A program made the position numbers and the translations under genes. The notes below the pieces were generated by a model. That model ran no database searches. It was not told the origin of the DNA and saw only the letters and a program-made list of their open reading frames with translations. Shown piece after piece: positions 26,301 through 35,382 of a stretch of 44,860 nucleotides of DNA. How positions within the stretch are numbered: the stretch's first letter is position 1; each line of letters opens with the position of its first letter. Source of the DNA: an uncultured Bacteroidia bacterium (GTDB taxonomy: Bacteria > Bacteroidota > Bacteroidia > Bacteroidales > F082); contig CACZQL010000109.1 of assembly GCA_902783365.1 (NCBI GenBank), positions 1-44,860 of the forward strand. Reading direction: 5' to 3'.

Positions 26301-29300
26301 GGTTGTTGCCGATATGCGACTGGACGATTTGGCTGTTAGATGCATACATGCCTCCACCTTGCTGGGCGGTGTTGTTTGTCACGAAACAGTCCTCGATGTT
26401 TGAATGCTCGGCATAGACACCTCCACCTTGCTGGGCGGTGCTGTTTGTCACAACACAGTTTTCCACCGTGGCATTTTCGGCATATATGCCACCGCCTTTG
26501 TCGGAGGCTGTGTTAAACTCCAAGACGCAGTTCGCAAGCGTCATGTTGTCTAACAGATAGGCACCGGCACCGTTGTCGGCATTACCGTAATGAATCGTGA
26601 AGCCATCCGCCACGGCGGCGGTGGTTTCGCTCAACGCGGAGCCTTGGTTCAAGACACGCAGCGTGTTGTTTCCGTCCAACACCGAGGCATGGTTGACCAA
26701 ATCTCTTTGCGACAGATCGTAATCGGCGGGCTCGTTGCCCTCGAAACCGCCATATAGCTTCAAGTGCTCTTTGACTTGGAATGGGGAATCAGTAACCGTA
26801 TAGGTGCCTTGTGCCACCCAAATGGTTGTCGGAGAATCGTACAAGACAGAAGCTTCCAAGGCTTCCTGTAAATTGGAAGTGGCATTGGCCCATGAGGAAC
26901 CATTGCCTTGGCCATTCTCTTTTACGTAGATATAATTGTTGGCATCGGGCTGAATGGGGAACTGATAGTTGGGCTTTTCGTAAGGTGACTCAAAGGCGCC
27001 TATGTCAATCCGTTCTTGCTTAATGCGTTGATTTCCATCAAGGTCGTAGTCCAAATAGTCAGTGAGAGTGGTGAACCCTGTATTATAGCAGAAAAAAGAA
27101 TCTTTTTCAGGAATGTTTGACAAATTCTCCCCACCCATATTGATGCAGGGCGAGTTTGCTTTCAGGGTCCATACACCATCAGTGTAAGCCGATCCGACAC
27201 CAGAAGAAGGATGTTCAAATTCAGGGAACACACCTTCTTCATTGGAATCGCTTGATAAATTAATGCAAGGATATACTCCGTTCTTGCCGCTTAATCCTCC
27301 TTGAATCGCGTTGTTGCTGACATAATAGGGTCTGGACCATTGCCAATCTTGTTGTTGTGTGTTTCCCCAAACAATACTGTTGCAAAGGACGATGTCCATG
27401 CGAGAGAAATATTCGCTAATTCCTAATCCATTGTTGACGATGGTGGAATTGATAATGTAGTCGCAGCTGGCCCCCAATCCGTCGTTGTTGGCCACAAGAC
27501 AACCTATCAAGGCTCCGCCCATCGTGGATAGCATATAGAAACCATTGCCGTTATTGCAAATCTTGCATCTGATGCACATGTTGCCCAATACGCCGTATCT
27601 TTCGTTATAGGTTATGGTGCAGTCTCTAATATCAAGGTGATCCCAAGAGTTATTCTGGCTGATACCGTCCCGTGCATGATATGACACTTCGTTGTGGAAA
27701 CAATCCAAGCCGCCGCTATCCACAAAAATGCCGGTCCACTCTGAATGCAGCACCTTGCAGTTTTGCACTTTCGAGGTGCCTTCATAAACATAGAGGCATC
27801 CTTGTCCACCATATTGCATCACAAATCCATCCCATTCGCTTGACTGGGTACAGACTACAAGGCAATGGCTCTCCGCATCCAATATGGTGGCGTTGTTTTC
27901 CAAATCGCGCTGCGACAAATCATAATTGGCGGGTTCGTCGCCGTTGAAACCTCCGTACAACTTGACACCACCATGTCCCAAGAAACAGCATGTTTTGCCA
28001 TTGCCTGTTTGGTAAACGCCATTGGCGATATAGGTACCTTTAGATACCCAAACCATAGGTTGGTTCTCCGAATAATCAGCCGCGGCATCAATAGCGGCTT
28101 GAATGCTGGAGGCGGCATTGGCCCACGAGGAACCGTCTTTGATGCCTGCGCCCGTTGGGGTCACATAAATGATGCTGTCGGATGTGACATGGATGTCCCT
28201 ATATGTCGAGAATGACCAAACAGGGCCTTCCGTTATTCCTGAACCGTTGCGTTCGTTGACTCGCCAATAATACGTTTTGGCACTCTCGGTTACCACATCA
28301 TGGTTTTCAGCCAATTCGTTTGTCCAATCCACTAAAACGCCAGTGGGAGGGTTGGTTTCTCCGAAAAGCAGTTGGTATTCTTTGGTATAGTCGCCGAGAT
28401 GCCAGCTCAGTGAAACCGTTTCATCGCCATAGCAGTTGTAACCATCCACTGGCATGGGTGAAGTCGGCACTTCGGGTACAGGGATGACCATTGCATCGAT
28501 GTTCACCATGAACTCGTCGCTGGTTGATGAAGCTAATAAATAATAGGAGCCCTGGGGTATGGGCAATCCGCAATTTAACGAAATAGTGTGGGCATCCCAA
28601 AAGAACACGTCATCCACATAAAAACAGTCGTCATTGCGACACCAGTCCTCATCTTTTGTGTACTCCCATTTGAAAGTATGTAAGCCTTGTGGCACTTCAT
28701 AGCTGTAAAAAATCCAATCACCATCGCCACTGATGCCATCTATTTTTGCGACTTCATCAATGAAAAAGTATCCTTTGTCACAATTGGTCTCAGAGGAAAT
28801 CCTAGCCCAAAAACTCATCGTTATGTTATATGGCACATAGCGTGTGAAAGAAATACAGCTTGAAGAGTTCCCGGACCAACAACCAAGATTTGATTTCATA
28901 CAGTAGGTGCCCGAATGAGGGTTGTTTGTTGTTACCGTCCAATCTTCGTATGAATTAGGAGCCTCTAATACCCAATCCAGATTGCCGAGATCCCCGTTCT
29001 CGAAATCGCATTGGCAGTCCGTGATGTCAGTGCCAAGGCCATTAAAATAATTGTCCGATAATGGCCCACCTTGTTCGTCGAAACCCTCTTGGTAAAGCGC
29101 CACTTTGCCGTTTTCTCCATCGGAAACGACGGCACTTAAAATAACATCTGAGTCAAAAACAAGATGGAATACGGCATCTTTACCATCGGGCATCTTACCT
29201 GGAAGTCGGTAATTGTCCTTGATGGTCATCTCACTTGTGATGGCTTCGGAATATGGGAAAGTGGTTACTTCGCGTGCCAATTCCCATACGTCGGGCGTAG

Positions 29301-30246
29301 TTGGGTTGTATGCAGTTGCATTGATGGGGAGGTCTAAGGTCTTGTTATTGCCGTAGTTAATGCTGAAAAGTCCATTTTGGATGCCATCTCCTATTCCAGA
29401 AATAATGGAATAAGGGATGGTATCCATTTCTAAATAGGAAAAGGGTACTTGGGGGGAACTAAAAGTAAAATAGGGATTGTCACATGTTACAGAATGAATA
29501 CTTCCCGGTATTCCTTCATTAATGAAAAAACCATAAAATGGTTCAATCCAATAACCATTGGGTCGAAATCCCATTTGTACAACCTCTGGTTCACGTATTA
29601 GTTGTTCTGAGACTATTCCCAGCTTGATATTGGGACGAAAGTCAGATATCACACCCACGGAATTAGGTTCAGGCAAAGGCCAAGCCCAGTCGCCTTTCAA
29701 TGACGCACCTTGGGACGTGGTTCCATATAATCTAAATAAGTTTGGGTTCATCACGTATGTATTAGCGTTAAAGCCAATTGTCAAGTTGCCTCCTTCATAG
29801 AAAAAAGGATGGTCTAGAACTAATGTAGTCCATCCTGGTTCAGAGAAAATGTCCTCCAAATAATTTGTGTTCTCATAAACAAGCGTCATGTTTTCAGCAG
29901 GAGTCCATCCTGTTACTGATGTATGATTTATGTTGTCGGTTGTTCCTAAATATATAAAGAGGTTTCTGTTTAAATAACCACCATAGCATTCTTGGACGAC
30001 ATCAAATGAAAGAGAATAAATCATGCATGGCTCTCCAAGTGCTGCGGCGGGATAAATGACCTCTGTGTATGCAGATGGCCATCCCTCGGAACAGGCGTTA
30101 AATGGAATTTCACAGCTTGTCTCCGTCCCGTCGCCGATGATGATTTCTGTCAGAGTAGTGTTTTGGGCAGGGGCGCTGAAGAATAAAGCCAAGGCTGTCG
30201 TTAAGAATAGGGTAGGCAGCCATTTTTGCGTAACATATCGTCTCAT
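23338..30246 (-). CDS. Giant secreted parallel beta-helix protein with extra N-terminal adhesin-like domains
   Basis: A 2302-residue protein with a signal peptide ending SAPAQN. Residues 30-210 resemble the N-terminal beta-sandwich of Bacteroidetes adhesins (IGDGTETSCEIPFNACSEGW, RNLFIYLGTT). A second beta part and a MAM/cleaved-adhesin-like domain follow (about 400-590, SFWARISSE, YVDDVFFWDA), then a fibronectin-like unit (about 600-685). Three beta-helix modules start near residues 689, 1102 and 1532, each opening with a DGSSWANA-type motif and YGGF.G(D/N)E. They contain Pmp-like repeats such as NNTAQQGGGMYASNS. Choice-of-anchor Q-like segments (SPCINAGD, DMGAYEF) close the modules. The end is a GWNW/YNWFGFTG double repeat without a T9SS tail. 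A role in adhesion or glycan binding is likely but unproven. Lower GC than its neighbours. Confidence 0.85.
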   Translation of the reverse strand: MRRYVTQKWLPTLFLTTALALFFSAPAQNTTLTEIIIGDGTETSCEIPFNACSEGWPSAYTEVIYPAAALGEPCMIYSLSFDVVQECYGGYLNRNLFIYLGTTDNINHTSVTGWTPAENMTLVYENTNYLEDIFSEPGWTTLVLDHPFFYEGGNLTIGFNANTYVMNPNLFRLYGTTSQGASLKGDWAWPLPEPNSVGVISDFRPNIKLGIVSEQLIREPEVVQMGFRPNGYWIEPFYGFFINEGIPGSIHSVTCDNPYFTFSSPQVPFSYLEMDTIPYSIISGIGDGIQNGLFSINYGNNKTLDLPINATAYNPTTPDVWELAREVTTFPYSEAITSEMTIKDNYRLPGKMPDGKDAVFHLVFDSDVILSAVVSDGENGKVALYQEGFDEQGGPLSDNYFNGLGTDITDCQCDFENGDLGNLDWVLEAPNSYEDWTVTTNNPHSGTYCMKSNLGCWSGNSSSCISFTRYVPYNITMSFWARISSETNCDKGYFFIDEVAKIDGISGDGDWIFYSYEVPQGLHTFKWEYTKDEDWCRNDDCFYVDDVFFWDAHTISLNCGLPIPQGSYYLLASSTSDEFMVNIDAMVIPVPEVPTSPMPVDGYNCYGDETVSLSWHLGDYTKEYQLLFGETNPPTGVLVDWTNELAENHDVVTESAKTYYWRVNERNGSGITEGPVWSFSTYRDIHVTSDSIIYVTPTGAGIKDGSSWANAASSIQAAIDAAADYSENQPMVWVSKGTYIANGVYQTGNGKTCCFLGHGGVKLYGGFNGDEPANYDLSQRDLENNATILDAESHCLVVCTQSSEWDGFVMQYGGQGCLYVYEGTSKVQNCKVLHSEWTGIFVDSGGLDCFHNEVSYHARDGISQNNSWDHLDIRDCTITYNERYGVLGNMCIRCKICNNGNGFYMLSTMGGALIGCLVANNDGLGASCDYIINSTIVNNGLGISEYFSRMDIVLCNSIVWGNTQQQDWQWSRPYYVSNNAIQGGLSGKNGVYPCINLSSDSNEEGVFPEFEHPSSGVGSAYTDGVWTLKANSPCINMGGENLSNIPEKDSFFCYNTGFTTLTDYLDYDLDGNQRIKQERIDIGAFESPYEKPNYQFPIQPDANNYIYVKENGQGNGSSWANATSNLQEALEASVLYDSPTTIWVAQGTYTVTDSPFQVKEHLKLYGGFEGNEPADYDLSQRDLVNHASVLDGNNTLRVLNQGSALSETTAAVADGFTIHYGNADNGAGAYLLDNMTLANCVLEFNTASDKGGGIYAENATVENCVVTNSTAQQGGGVYAEHSNIEDCFVTNNTAQQGGGMYASNSQIVQSHIGNNQASMEGGGLYVHQSDLLQCNILKNKGDGIYSRIDKQNECAHLYNTIVWGNDGESFSYSSAISIHNTYMSHCAIEGLRNTASGNIPLSHDNTGIFGPYFVDPVTETGVTESTGDWQLQEASLCINAGSNNVSGLTIPTFDLNKMERIQHGQVDLGVYESSFDATCKEMDVREATIEEGETYDFYGTSLNETGTYEHRWTVGSCDSLVMLYLRVRHTNYLFVSESGAGTKDGSSWANALDGNTVLESGYTKLADALQHAQCDDCFWVASGAYLPCGDSDASKHFILNEGVSVYGGFAGDETTLEERDMENNLTIFSGELQGDDNETNNTDGIFTTAPTNSMWSQKAILDGLTLTKGYTATRQGALLVNENTTAKLNQCRVQNNREGGIRNLGALEITNSELSNNHTYELGEQYMGRLVYAIAGALCNMDHGTVALSNCTFQSNYSENNGAIFNSGAMEIDATTFEDNTADKYGTILSPGKMKIHNTTFNNNRSEHYIAVMSIWDSLELVNCNITNNYSNYYTATHYPTNSAIYPSRRTSGIEAGGYSYVDHCNFINNNAGTLSGGALSVIGNADIANCLFRGNVGNKPWRNPETGGTISVIIESIETDGGALYVEGTATATDCVFEGNSGLDGSTIGVNGSLVMERCVIANSHPTHNSNLSSTIRNNHELTINNSLIVNNQDGFFQIDGIHTTLNNTTIANTSDELFILENLGESDRKSIIDFNNCIISGYSTWMNNIWDCQYELNMNNTLVSQQISGSEGNENDPLFVNPTTYLGYDENVNPLDFDWTLQEGSPCINAGDVTLLNPDPLAVDLAGEPRVKGGEIDMGAYEFGLFQRLTLSQGWNWIAPNLQTSVTSIQTALGDNLLEIQTKNGTAVGDVVPGEMVRIKTSTDCILTISGTRPASVTVSLEPHYNWFGFTGLEATAITTAFAGFNPCEGDKIVSQDEGFAIFENGTWNGTLEHLQPGQGYVYVSNAETTKTVTFGSARD

Positions 30247-30281
30247 GGTGAATTGTTTGTTTTGTTGCTAATTCAAATAAA
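30247..30281 (-). repeat. Duplicated 5' leader of the beta-helix genes, copy 2
   Basis: The 35 bases before the ATG of the 2302-residue gene are almost identical to those before its 1653-residue paralogue (35254-35288), differing at one base within an otherwise shared AT-rich leader. Only 45 bases separate the paralogue's stop from this start, and no clean promoter is visible, so the leader was copied along with the gene and the two genes are likely co-transcribed. Confidence 0.75.
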
Positions 30282-30291
30282 AATGTAAAGA

Positions 30292-33200
30292 TTAATCGCG
30301 AGCGCGAGCCGAACCAAACGTCACCGTTTTGGTGGTGTCGGCGTTCGATACATACACATATCCTTGGCCGGGTTGGAGGTGTTCCAACGTGCCGTTCCAG
30401 ACACCATCCTCAAAGATGGCGAATCCTTCGTCTTGTGACACAATCTTGTCCCCTTCGCAAGGATTGAAACCTGCCAAAGCCGTTGCTATGGCCGTGGCCT
30501 CCATGCCCGTAAAGCCGAACCAGTTGTAGCCGGGTTCGATGGAGACGGTGACCGAGGCGGGTCTGGTGCCGCTTATCGTGAATGTGCAGTCAGCCGAAGC
30601 CTTGATGCGGAGCATCTCTCCCGGGATCACGTCGCCAACAGTGGTTCCGTCTTTGGTTTGGATTTCCACCAGGTGGTCGCCAAGGGCGGTTTGTAGAGAG
30701 GTGATGCTGGTTTGCAGGGTAGGGGTGATCCAGTTCCAGCCTTGGGTGAGGGCGATGCGTTCGAAAGGACCGAATTCGTATGCTCCCATGTCGATTTCTC
30801 CACCCTTCACCCTTGGCTCACCGGCAAGGTCAACGGCGAGTGGATCGGGATTGAGCAGGGTGACATCACCAGCATTGATGCAGGGCGAGCCTTCTTGCAA
30901 AGTCCAGTCGGCATCCAATGGATCCAGGTTCTCGTCATAGCCTAAATAGGTTGTCGGGTTGACGAAGAGCGGGGCGTTGATGTCTTGGCTTACGAAAGTG
31001 AGGTTTGTGTTTACTACACCCTGGTTGCCAACTTGTGAGAGCGACCATGCTGAATATCCCGCGACAATGCAATTGTCAAGATCAATGATGCTTTCGCCAA
31101 TAACTCTCTCGAATTTAAATGATGTGGCATCTGAGTTGACAAGGGTCGAGTTGATGATTTTGACATGGCAATCGCCTTGGACATCGATGTTGCCATCGCG
31201 GTTGTTGGCCAACAAGCAGTTTTTGAGCGTCAAATCGCCAGAAACTTTGATGGCGCAATATTTATCACTAATACAAGGAATGCTGTTGACGATTTTGCAT
31301 CTCTCCATTGTCAATGAACCTTGCCAAACACCAATGGTGCTACCCCTGTAACCTACATTCTCGCTAAACACACAGTCTGTCGCCAGGACATTTCCTTCTA
31401 CATAAAGCGCGGCGCCGTCAGGATCGCCAATCATGACGTTAACGGAAATGTTTCCACCAGGATTATTGGGATCTTTCCATGCGCCAGCACCTTTGTTGCC
31501 TATAAAGTTACAGTTTTTCACATCAGCGGTTCCCATAATGGAAAGTGCTCCACCAAGACAAGTGCCAGCGTCGTTGTTAAGGAACTGGCAGTGATCCACA
31601 TAACTATTACCCCAGGCCTCGATTCCGGAGGTTCTGTGGCCTGGATAGTTTGTGTTGCCAGTAGGGAAGTGGGTGGCCGTATAATAGTTGGAATGGTTGT
31701 CGCTCAAAGTGCAATTGACCATTTCAAGAGAATCCATCACCATCATCACACCAAGGCGGTTCTCGGCCCTGTTGTTATGAAAGATGGTGTTGGTCAATCT
31801 CACCTTACCTTGACTGAATATGGTTCCAATTCTGTCGGCTGTGTTGTCCTCAAATATGGTTTCGTTGGCGCTTAAAACACCAAGGCTGAAGATGACGCCA
31901 TTGCTCTCACTGTAGTTGGACTCGAGACTACATCGCTCAAAAGAAACAATGCCATGTTCCATATTGATTAATACGCCGGCGCCAAAGTTGATGGAACCAC
32001 TGTAATCGGGAAGATTCATAAAAATACCGCCCTCCATTTCCCTTCTGTTGTTTGAAAGCACAGAGTTACATACTTCCAAAAATCCTTGGTTATAAATACC
32101 GCCCTCCCTGTTCTCTGTAATTTGACATTGGTTGAGCGAAACCAGGGTGCCTTCGCCAATCCAAAGCGCCGCACCTTTGTTTGAGGCGTTATAACCTTTT
32201 GTAATGATGATTCCGTCCATGCAAGCGTTTTCTTTCCATAAAGTAGTAGCGTCATTTGAAATGAAAATGCCATCTGTATTGTTGGTTTCATCATCATCTC
32301 TTTGCAATTCGCCAGAGAAAACGGTCGATTCGTTTTCAAGGTCACGCTCGTCAAGCGTAGTTTCATTGCCTGCAAAGCCACCATACACACTTACACCTTC
32401 GTTTAGGGTGAAGTGTTTTGAGGGATCCAAGTCGCCGCACGGAAAATATGTTCCACTGGCAATCCAGAAACAGTCATCGATTTGTGCTTGAAGAAGGGCA
32501 TCGGCCAATTTGGTATAGCCGCTTTCAAGAAGGGTGTTGCCGTCCAAGGCGTTTTCCCAGGAGGAGCCATCCTTGTTGCCAGCACCGTTTTCACTCACAT
32601 AGTGGATTTGGAGATGAACAACCCGAAGATTCAGTTGGACGATGGAATCGCACGAGCCTACAGTCCAACGATGCTCATAAGTTCCAGTCTCACTCAATGG
32701 AGTTCCGTAGAAACCATACGTTTCTCCTTGATTGATGGAGACATGTCGAACGTCAATCTCAGAGCATGTTGCCTCGTAAGGTGACTCAAACACGCCTAAA
32801 TCTACATGGCTGTTTTGAATACGGGGTTCATTGTTGAGGTCTTGAATAGGCAAGGTCATGTTGAGGACCTCATTCATTCCGGCGTTGACGCACATTGAAG
32901 CGGCTTGAAGTTGCCAATTGCCTGTTGATTCCGTGACACCTGTTTCGACGATGGGGTCAACAAAGTAAGGCCCGAGAGCTCCAGTATTGTCATGGGAAAG
33001 TGGGATATTACCATTGGAGGTGCTTTGTAAACCTTCCACCGCACAATGGCACAGAAGCGTATTGCGTTTGGCCATGCTGGAGCTGTAGCCGAGACTGCTC
33101 TCGCTGTTTCCCCAAAGAATGGAATTATAAAGGTGATTGAATTCATCCACGTTGTCTATCTGTGAAAACAAGCCGCCACCCGTGTTTTTGAGGATGTTGC

Positions 33201-35253
33201 ACTGTAGCAGGTCTGACATTTGGGCATAGACACCACCACCCATATCTGAGGCTTGGTTGTTTCCAATGTGGGATTGGATGATTTGGTTGCTGATTCCATA
33301 GATTCCACCGCCTTGGTTGGAGATGTTGTTGGTCACACAACAATTCTCGATGCTGCTTTCATGGGCGTAAATGCCGCCGCCTTGCTGTGCAGAGTTGTTC
33401 TTCACAACACAGTTTTTCACCGTGGCTTTTTCGGTATAAAGACCGCCTCCTTTTTCTGAGGCTGTATTTTGTTCCAAAGTGCAGTTGGCAAGCATCATGT
33501 TGTCTAACAGATAGGCACCTGCACCATGATTGGCGTTTCCGTTCCGAATAGTGAAGCCATCCACCACGGCGGCGGTGGCTTCGCTCAATGCAGAGCCTTG
33601 GTTCAAGACACGTAGCGTGTTATGACCGTCCAACACCGAGGCATGGTTGGCCAAATCTCTTTGTGTCAGGTCATAATCGGCGGGCTCAACACCCTCAAAA
33701 CCACCATACATTCTCAAGTGTTTTTTGACTTGGAACGGGAAATCTGTAACCGTGTAAGTGCCTTGTGCCACCCAAATCGAAGGCACCGACTCCAACAAGA
33801 GAGAGGTCTCCAGGGCTCCCGGTAAATCAGCGGTGGCATTGGCCCATGAGGAGCCGTCACCGTTGCCTCCAGCCTTCACATAGATGATATTGTTGGCATC
33901 GGGGTGGATGGGAAACTGATAGTTGGGCTTTTCGTAAGGAGACTCCCAAGCTCCAAGGTCGATACGACCTTGTTGAACACGCTGGTTGCCAGTGAAGTCA
34001 ACATCTAAATAATCGATGGGGGAGGAGAATCCTGATTTATAGCAAAAATAGGAGCTAAGATTAGGAATGGTTTCCAAGTGTTCAAGACCCATGTTGATAC
34101 ATGGAGAGGTTGGCTTCAAGGTCCAAATACCATCGGAATAGGCTGATCCAACGCCAGAGGAAGGATGCTCAAATTCGGGGAACACCCCAGTTTCGTCAGA
34201 AGGATTGCTTAAATAGATGCATGGGTTTGTTCCATTTCCACCTTTTATTCCCCCTTGAATGGCATTGTTACTGATAAAATAGGGTTTGGACCATCGCCAG
34301 TCCTCTTGTTGGTTATTTCCCCAAACAATACTGTTGCAAAGAATAATGTCCATGCCGGAAGAAGAATAATCACTGAGTCCTATTCCATTGTTTACAATGG
34401 TGGATGATACAATGAGTTCACATTCGGCGCCACATCCATCATTGTTGGTCACCAAACAACCTATCAAAGCGCCTTCAACACCGCTCTTTCGGAATCCATT
34501 GCCATTATTACAGATCTGGCACCTTATACAATAGTTGCCGAAAACGCCGTATCCGCCATTATACGAGATAACACAATCTCTAATGTCAAGTTCATAGTAC
34601 CAATTGTTTTGAGACACACCGTCATTGGCATGATGAGAAATGACATTGTGGTGGCAATTCAAAGCCCCGCCATCCATAAACACACCATTTCCTTCGGAAT
34701 ATAGAATCTTGCAGTTTTGAATGGTTGAGGCTCCGCTGTAAGAATAAACACCACCTTGACCACCATGCTGGATGGTGAATCCGTCCCATTCACTTGATTG
34801 AGTACCAATCACATAGCAATGGCTCTCCGCATCCAATATGGTGGCGTTGTTTTCCAAATCTCGCAACGACAAATCATAATTGGCGGGTTCATCGCCATTG
34901 AAGCTACCATAGAGTTTTACGCCGTCGTGACCTAAGATACAACATGTTTTGCCATTGCCTGTTTGGTAAACGCCATTGGCGAGATAGGCACCTTTCGCTA
35001 CCCAAACCACCGGTTGGTTTTCTGTAATGGAAGCCGCGGCATCAATAGCGGTCTGAATGCTGGAGGCGGCATTTGCCCATGAGGAACCGTCTTGGATGCC
35101 TGCGCCCATTGGAGTGACATAGATGATGTTGTCGGCAGAGACATGGATGTCACTCGTCAGCGTGGGGTTCTGGGCAGGGGCGCTGAAGAAGAAAGCCAAA
35201 GCTGTCGTCAAGAACAACGACGGCAGCCATTTTTGCGGAGCGTATTGTCTCAT
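30292..35253 (-). CDS. Giant secreted parallel beta-helix protein (paralogue)
   Basis: A 1653-residue paralogue of the next gene downstream, with the same signal peptide (ending SAPAQNPTLTS). It lacks the roughly 650-residue adhesin-like N-terminal block: the first beta-helix module starts almost directly (about residue 37). Modules open near residues 37, 454 and 884 with DGSSWANA, DGSSWANA and DGSSWENA, each followed by IWVAQGTY-like and YGGF segments. Pmp-like repeats include NNSAQQGGGIYAHESS. The ending carries SPCINAGDV and DMGAYEFG, then the GWNW/YNWFGFTG double repeat and a short charged tail (ARARD). No T9SS sorting tail and no lipobox. Probably cell-surface; ligand unknown. First gene of the pair, transcribed from the promoter at 35296-35303. 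Confidence 0.85.
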   Translation of the reverse strand: MRQYAPQKWLPSLFLTTALAFFFSAPAQNPTLTSDIHVSADNIIYVTPMGAGIQDGSSWANAASSIQTAIDAAASITENQPVVWVAKGAYLANGVYQTGNGKTCCILGHDGVKLYGSFNGDEPANYDLSLRDLENNATILDAESHCYVIGTQSSEWDGFTIQHGGQGGVYSYSGASTIQNCKILYSEGNGVFMDGGALNCHHNVISHHANDGVSQNNWYYELDIRDCVISYNGGYGVFGNYCIRCQICNNGNGFRKSGVEGALIGCLVTNNDGCGAECELIVSSTIVNNGIGLSDYSSSGMDIILCNSIVWGNNQQEDWRWSKPYFISNNAIQGGIKGGNGTNPCIYLSNPSDETGVFPEFEHPSSGVGSAYSDGIWTLKPTSPCINMGLEHLETIPNLSSYFCYKSGFSSPIDYLDVDFTGNQRVQQGRIDLGAWESPYEKPNYQFPIHPDANNIIYVKAGGNGDGSSWANATADLPGALETSLLLESVPSIWVAQGTYTVTDFPFQVKKHLRMYGGFEGVEPADYDLTQRDLANHASVLDGHNTLRVLNQGSALSEATAAVVDGFTIRNGNANHGAGAYLLDNMMLANCTLEQNTASEKGGGLYTEKATVKNCVVKNNSAQQGGGIYAHESSIENCCVTNNISNQGGGIYGISNQIIQSHIGNNQASDMGGGVYAQMSDLLQCNILKNTGGGLFSQIDNVDEFNHLYNSILWGNSESSLGYSSSMAKRNTLLCHCAVEGLQSTSNGNIPLSHDNTGALGPYFVDPIVETGVTESTGNWQLQAASMCVNAGMNEVLNMTLPIQDLNNEPRIQNSHVDLGVFESPYEATCSEIDVRHVSINQGETYGFYGTPLSETGTYEHRWTVGSCDSIVQLNLRVVHLQIHYVSENGAGNKDGSSWENALDGNTLLESGYTKLADALLQAQIDDCFWIASGTYFPCGDLDPSKHFTLNEGVSVYGGFAGNETTLDERDLENESTVFSGELQRDDDETNNTDGIFISNDATTLWKENACMDGIIITKGYNASNKGAALWIGEGTLVSLNQCQITENREGGIYNQGFLEVCNSVLSNNRREMEGGIFMNLPDYSGSINFGAGVLINMEHGIVSFERCSLESNYSESNGVIFSLGVLSANETIFEDNTADRIGTIFSQGKVRLTNTIFHNNRAENRLGVMMVMDSLEMVNCTLSDNHSNYYTATHFPTGNTNYPGHRTSGIEAWGNSYVDHCQFLNNDAGTCLGGALSIMGTADVKNCNFIGNKGAGAWKDPNNPGGNISVNVMIGDPDGAALYVEGNVLATDCVFSENVGYRGSTIGVWQGSLTMERCKIVNSIPCISDKYCAIKVSGDLTLKNCLLANNRDGNIDVQGDCHVKIINSTLVNSDATSFKFERVIGESIIDLDNCIVAGYSAWSLSQVGNQGVVNTNLTFVSQDINAPLFVNPTTYLGYDENLDPLDADWTLQEGSPCINAGDVTLLNPDPLAVDLAGEPRVKGGEIDMGAYEFGPFERIALTQGWNWITPTLQTSITSLQTALGDHLVEIQTKDGTTVGDVIPGEMLRIKASADCTFTISGTRPASVTVSIEPGYNWFGFTGMEATAIATALAGFNPCEGDKIVSQDEGFAIFEDGVWNGTLEHLQPGQGYVYVSNADTTKTVTFGSARARD

Positions 35254-35288
35254 GGTGAATTGTTTGTTTTGTTGCTATTTCAAATAAA
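35254..35288 (-). repeat. Duplicated 5' leader of the beta-helix genes, copy 1
   Basis: Counterpart of the leader at 30247-30281, with the same sequence apart from a single base. It lies between the start codon of the 1653-residue gene and its -7 element. Confidence 0.75.
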
Positions 35289-35295
35289 TAGGTCG

Positions 35296-35303
35296 CAAAG
35301 TTA
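35296..35303 (-). promoter_or_regulatory. -7 promoter element of the beta-helix gene pair
   Basis: On the minus strand the bases read TAACTTTG, matching TAnnTTTG, 43 bases before the start codon. A TTG is present upstream but at a spacing of 22 rather than 19 bases, so only the -7 element is confident. Confidence 0.6.
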
Positions 35304-35343
35304 AACAATTTTCGCATTCTGCTTCCAATAAGCAAGAATTCTC

Positions 35344-35351
35344 TATCTTTG
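35344..35351 (+). promoter_or_regulatory. -7 promoter element of dgt
   Basis: TATCTTTG matches the Bacteroidetes -7 element and lies 31 bases before the ATG. No good -33 match was found at 19 bases. Confidence 0.6.
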
Positions 35352-35382
35352 TACCCTGTTCAAACAATGAACACGCTGATTC

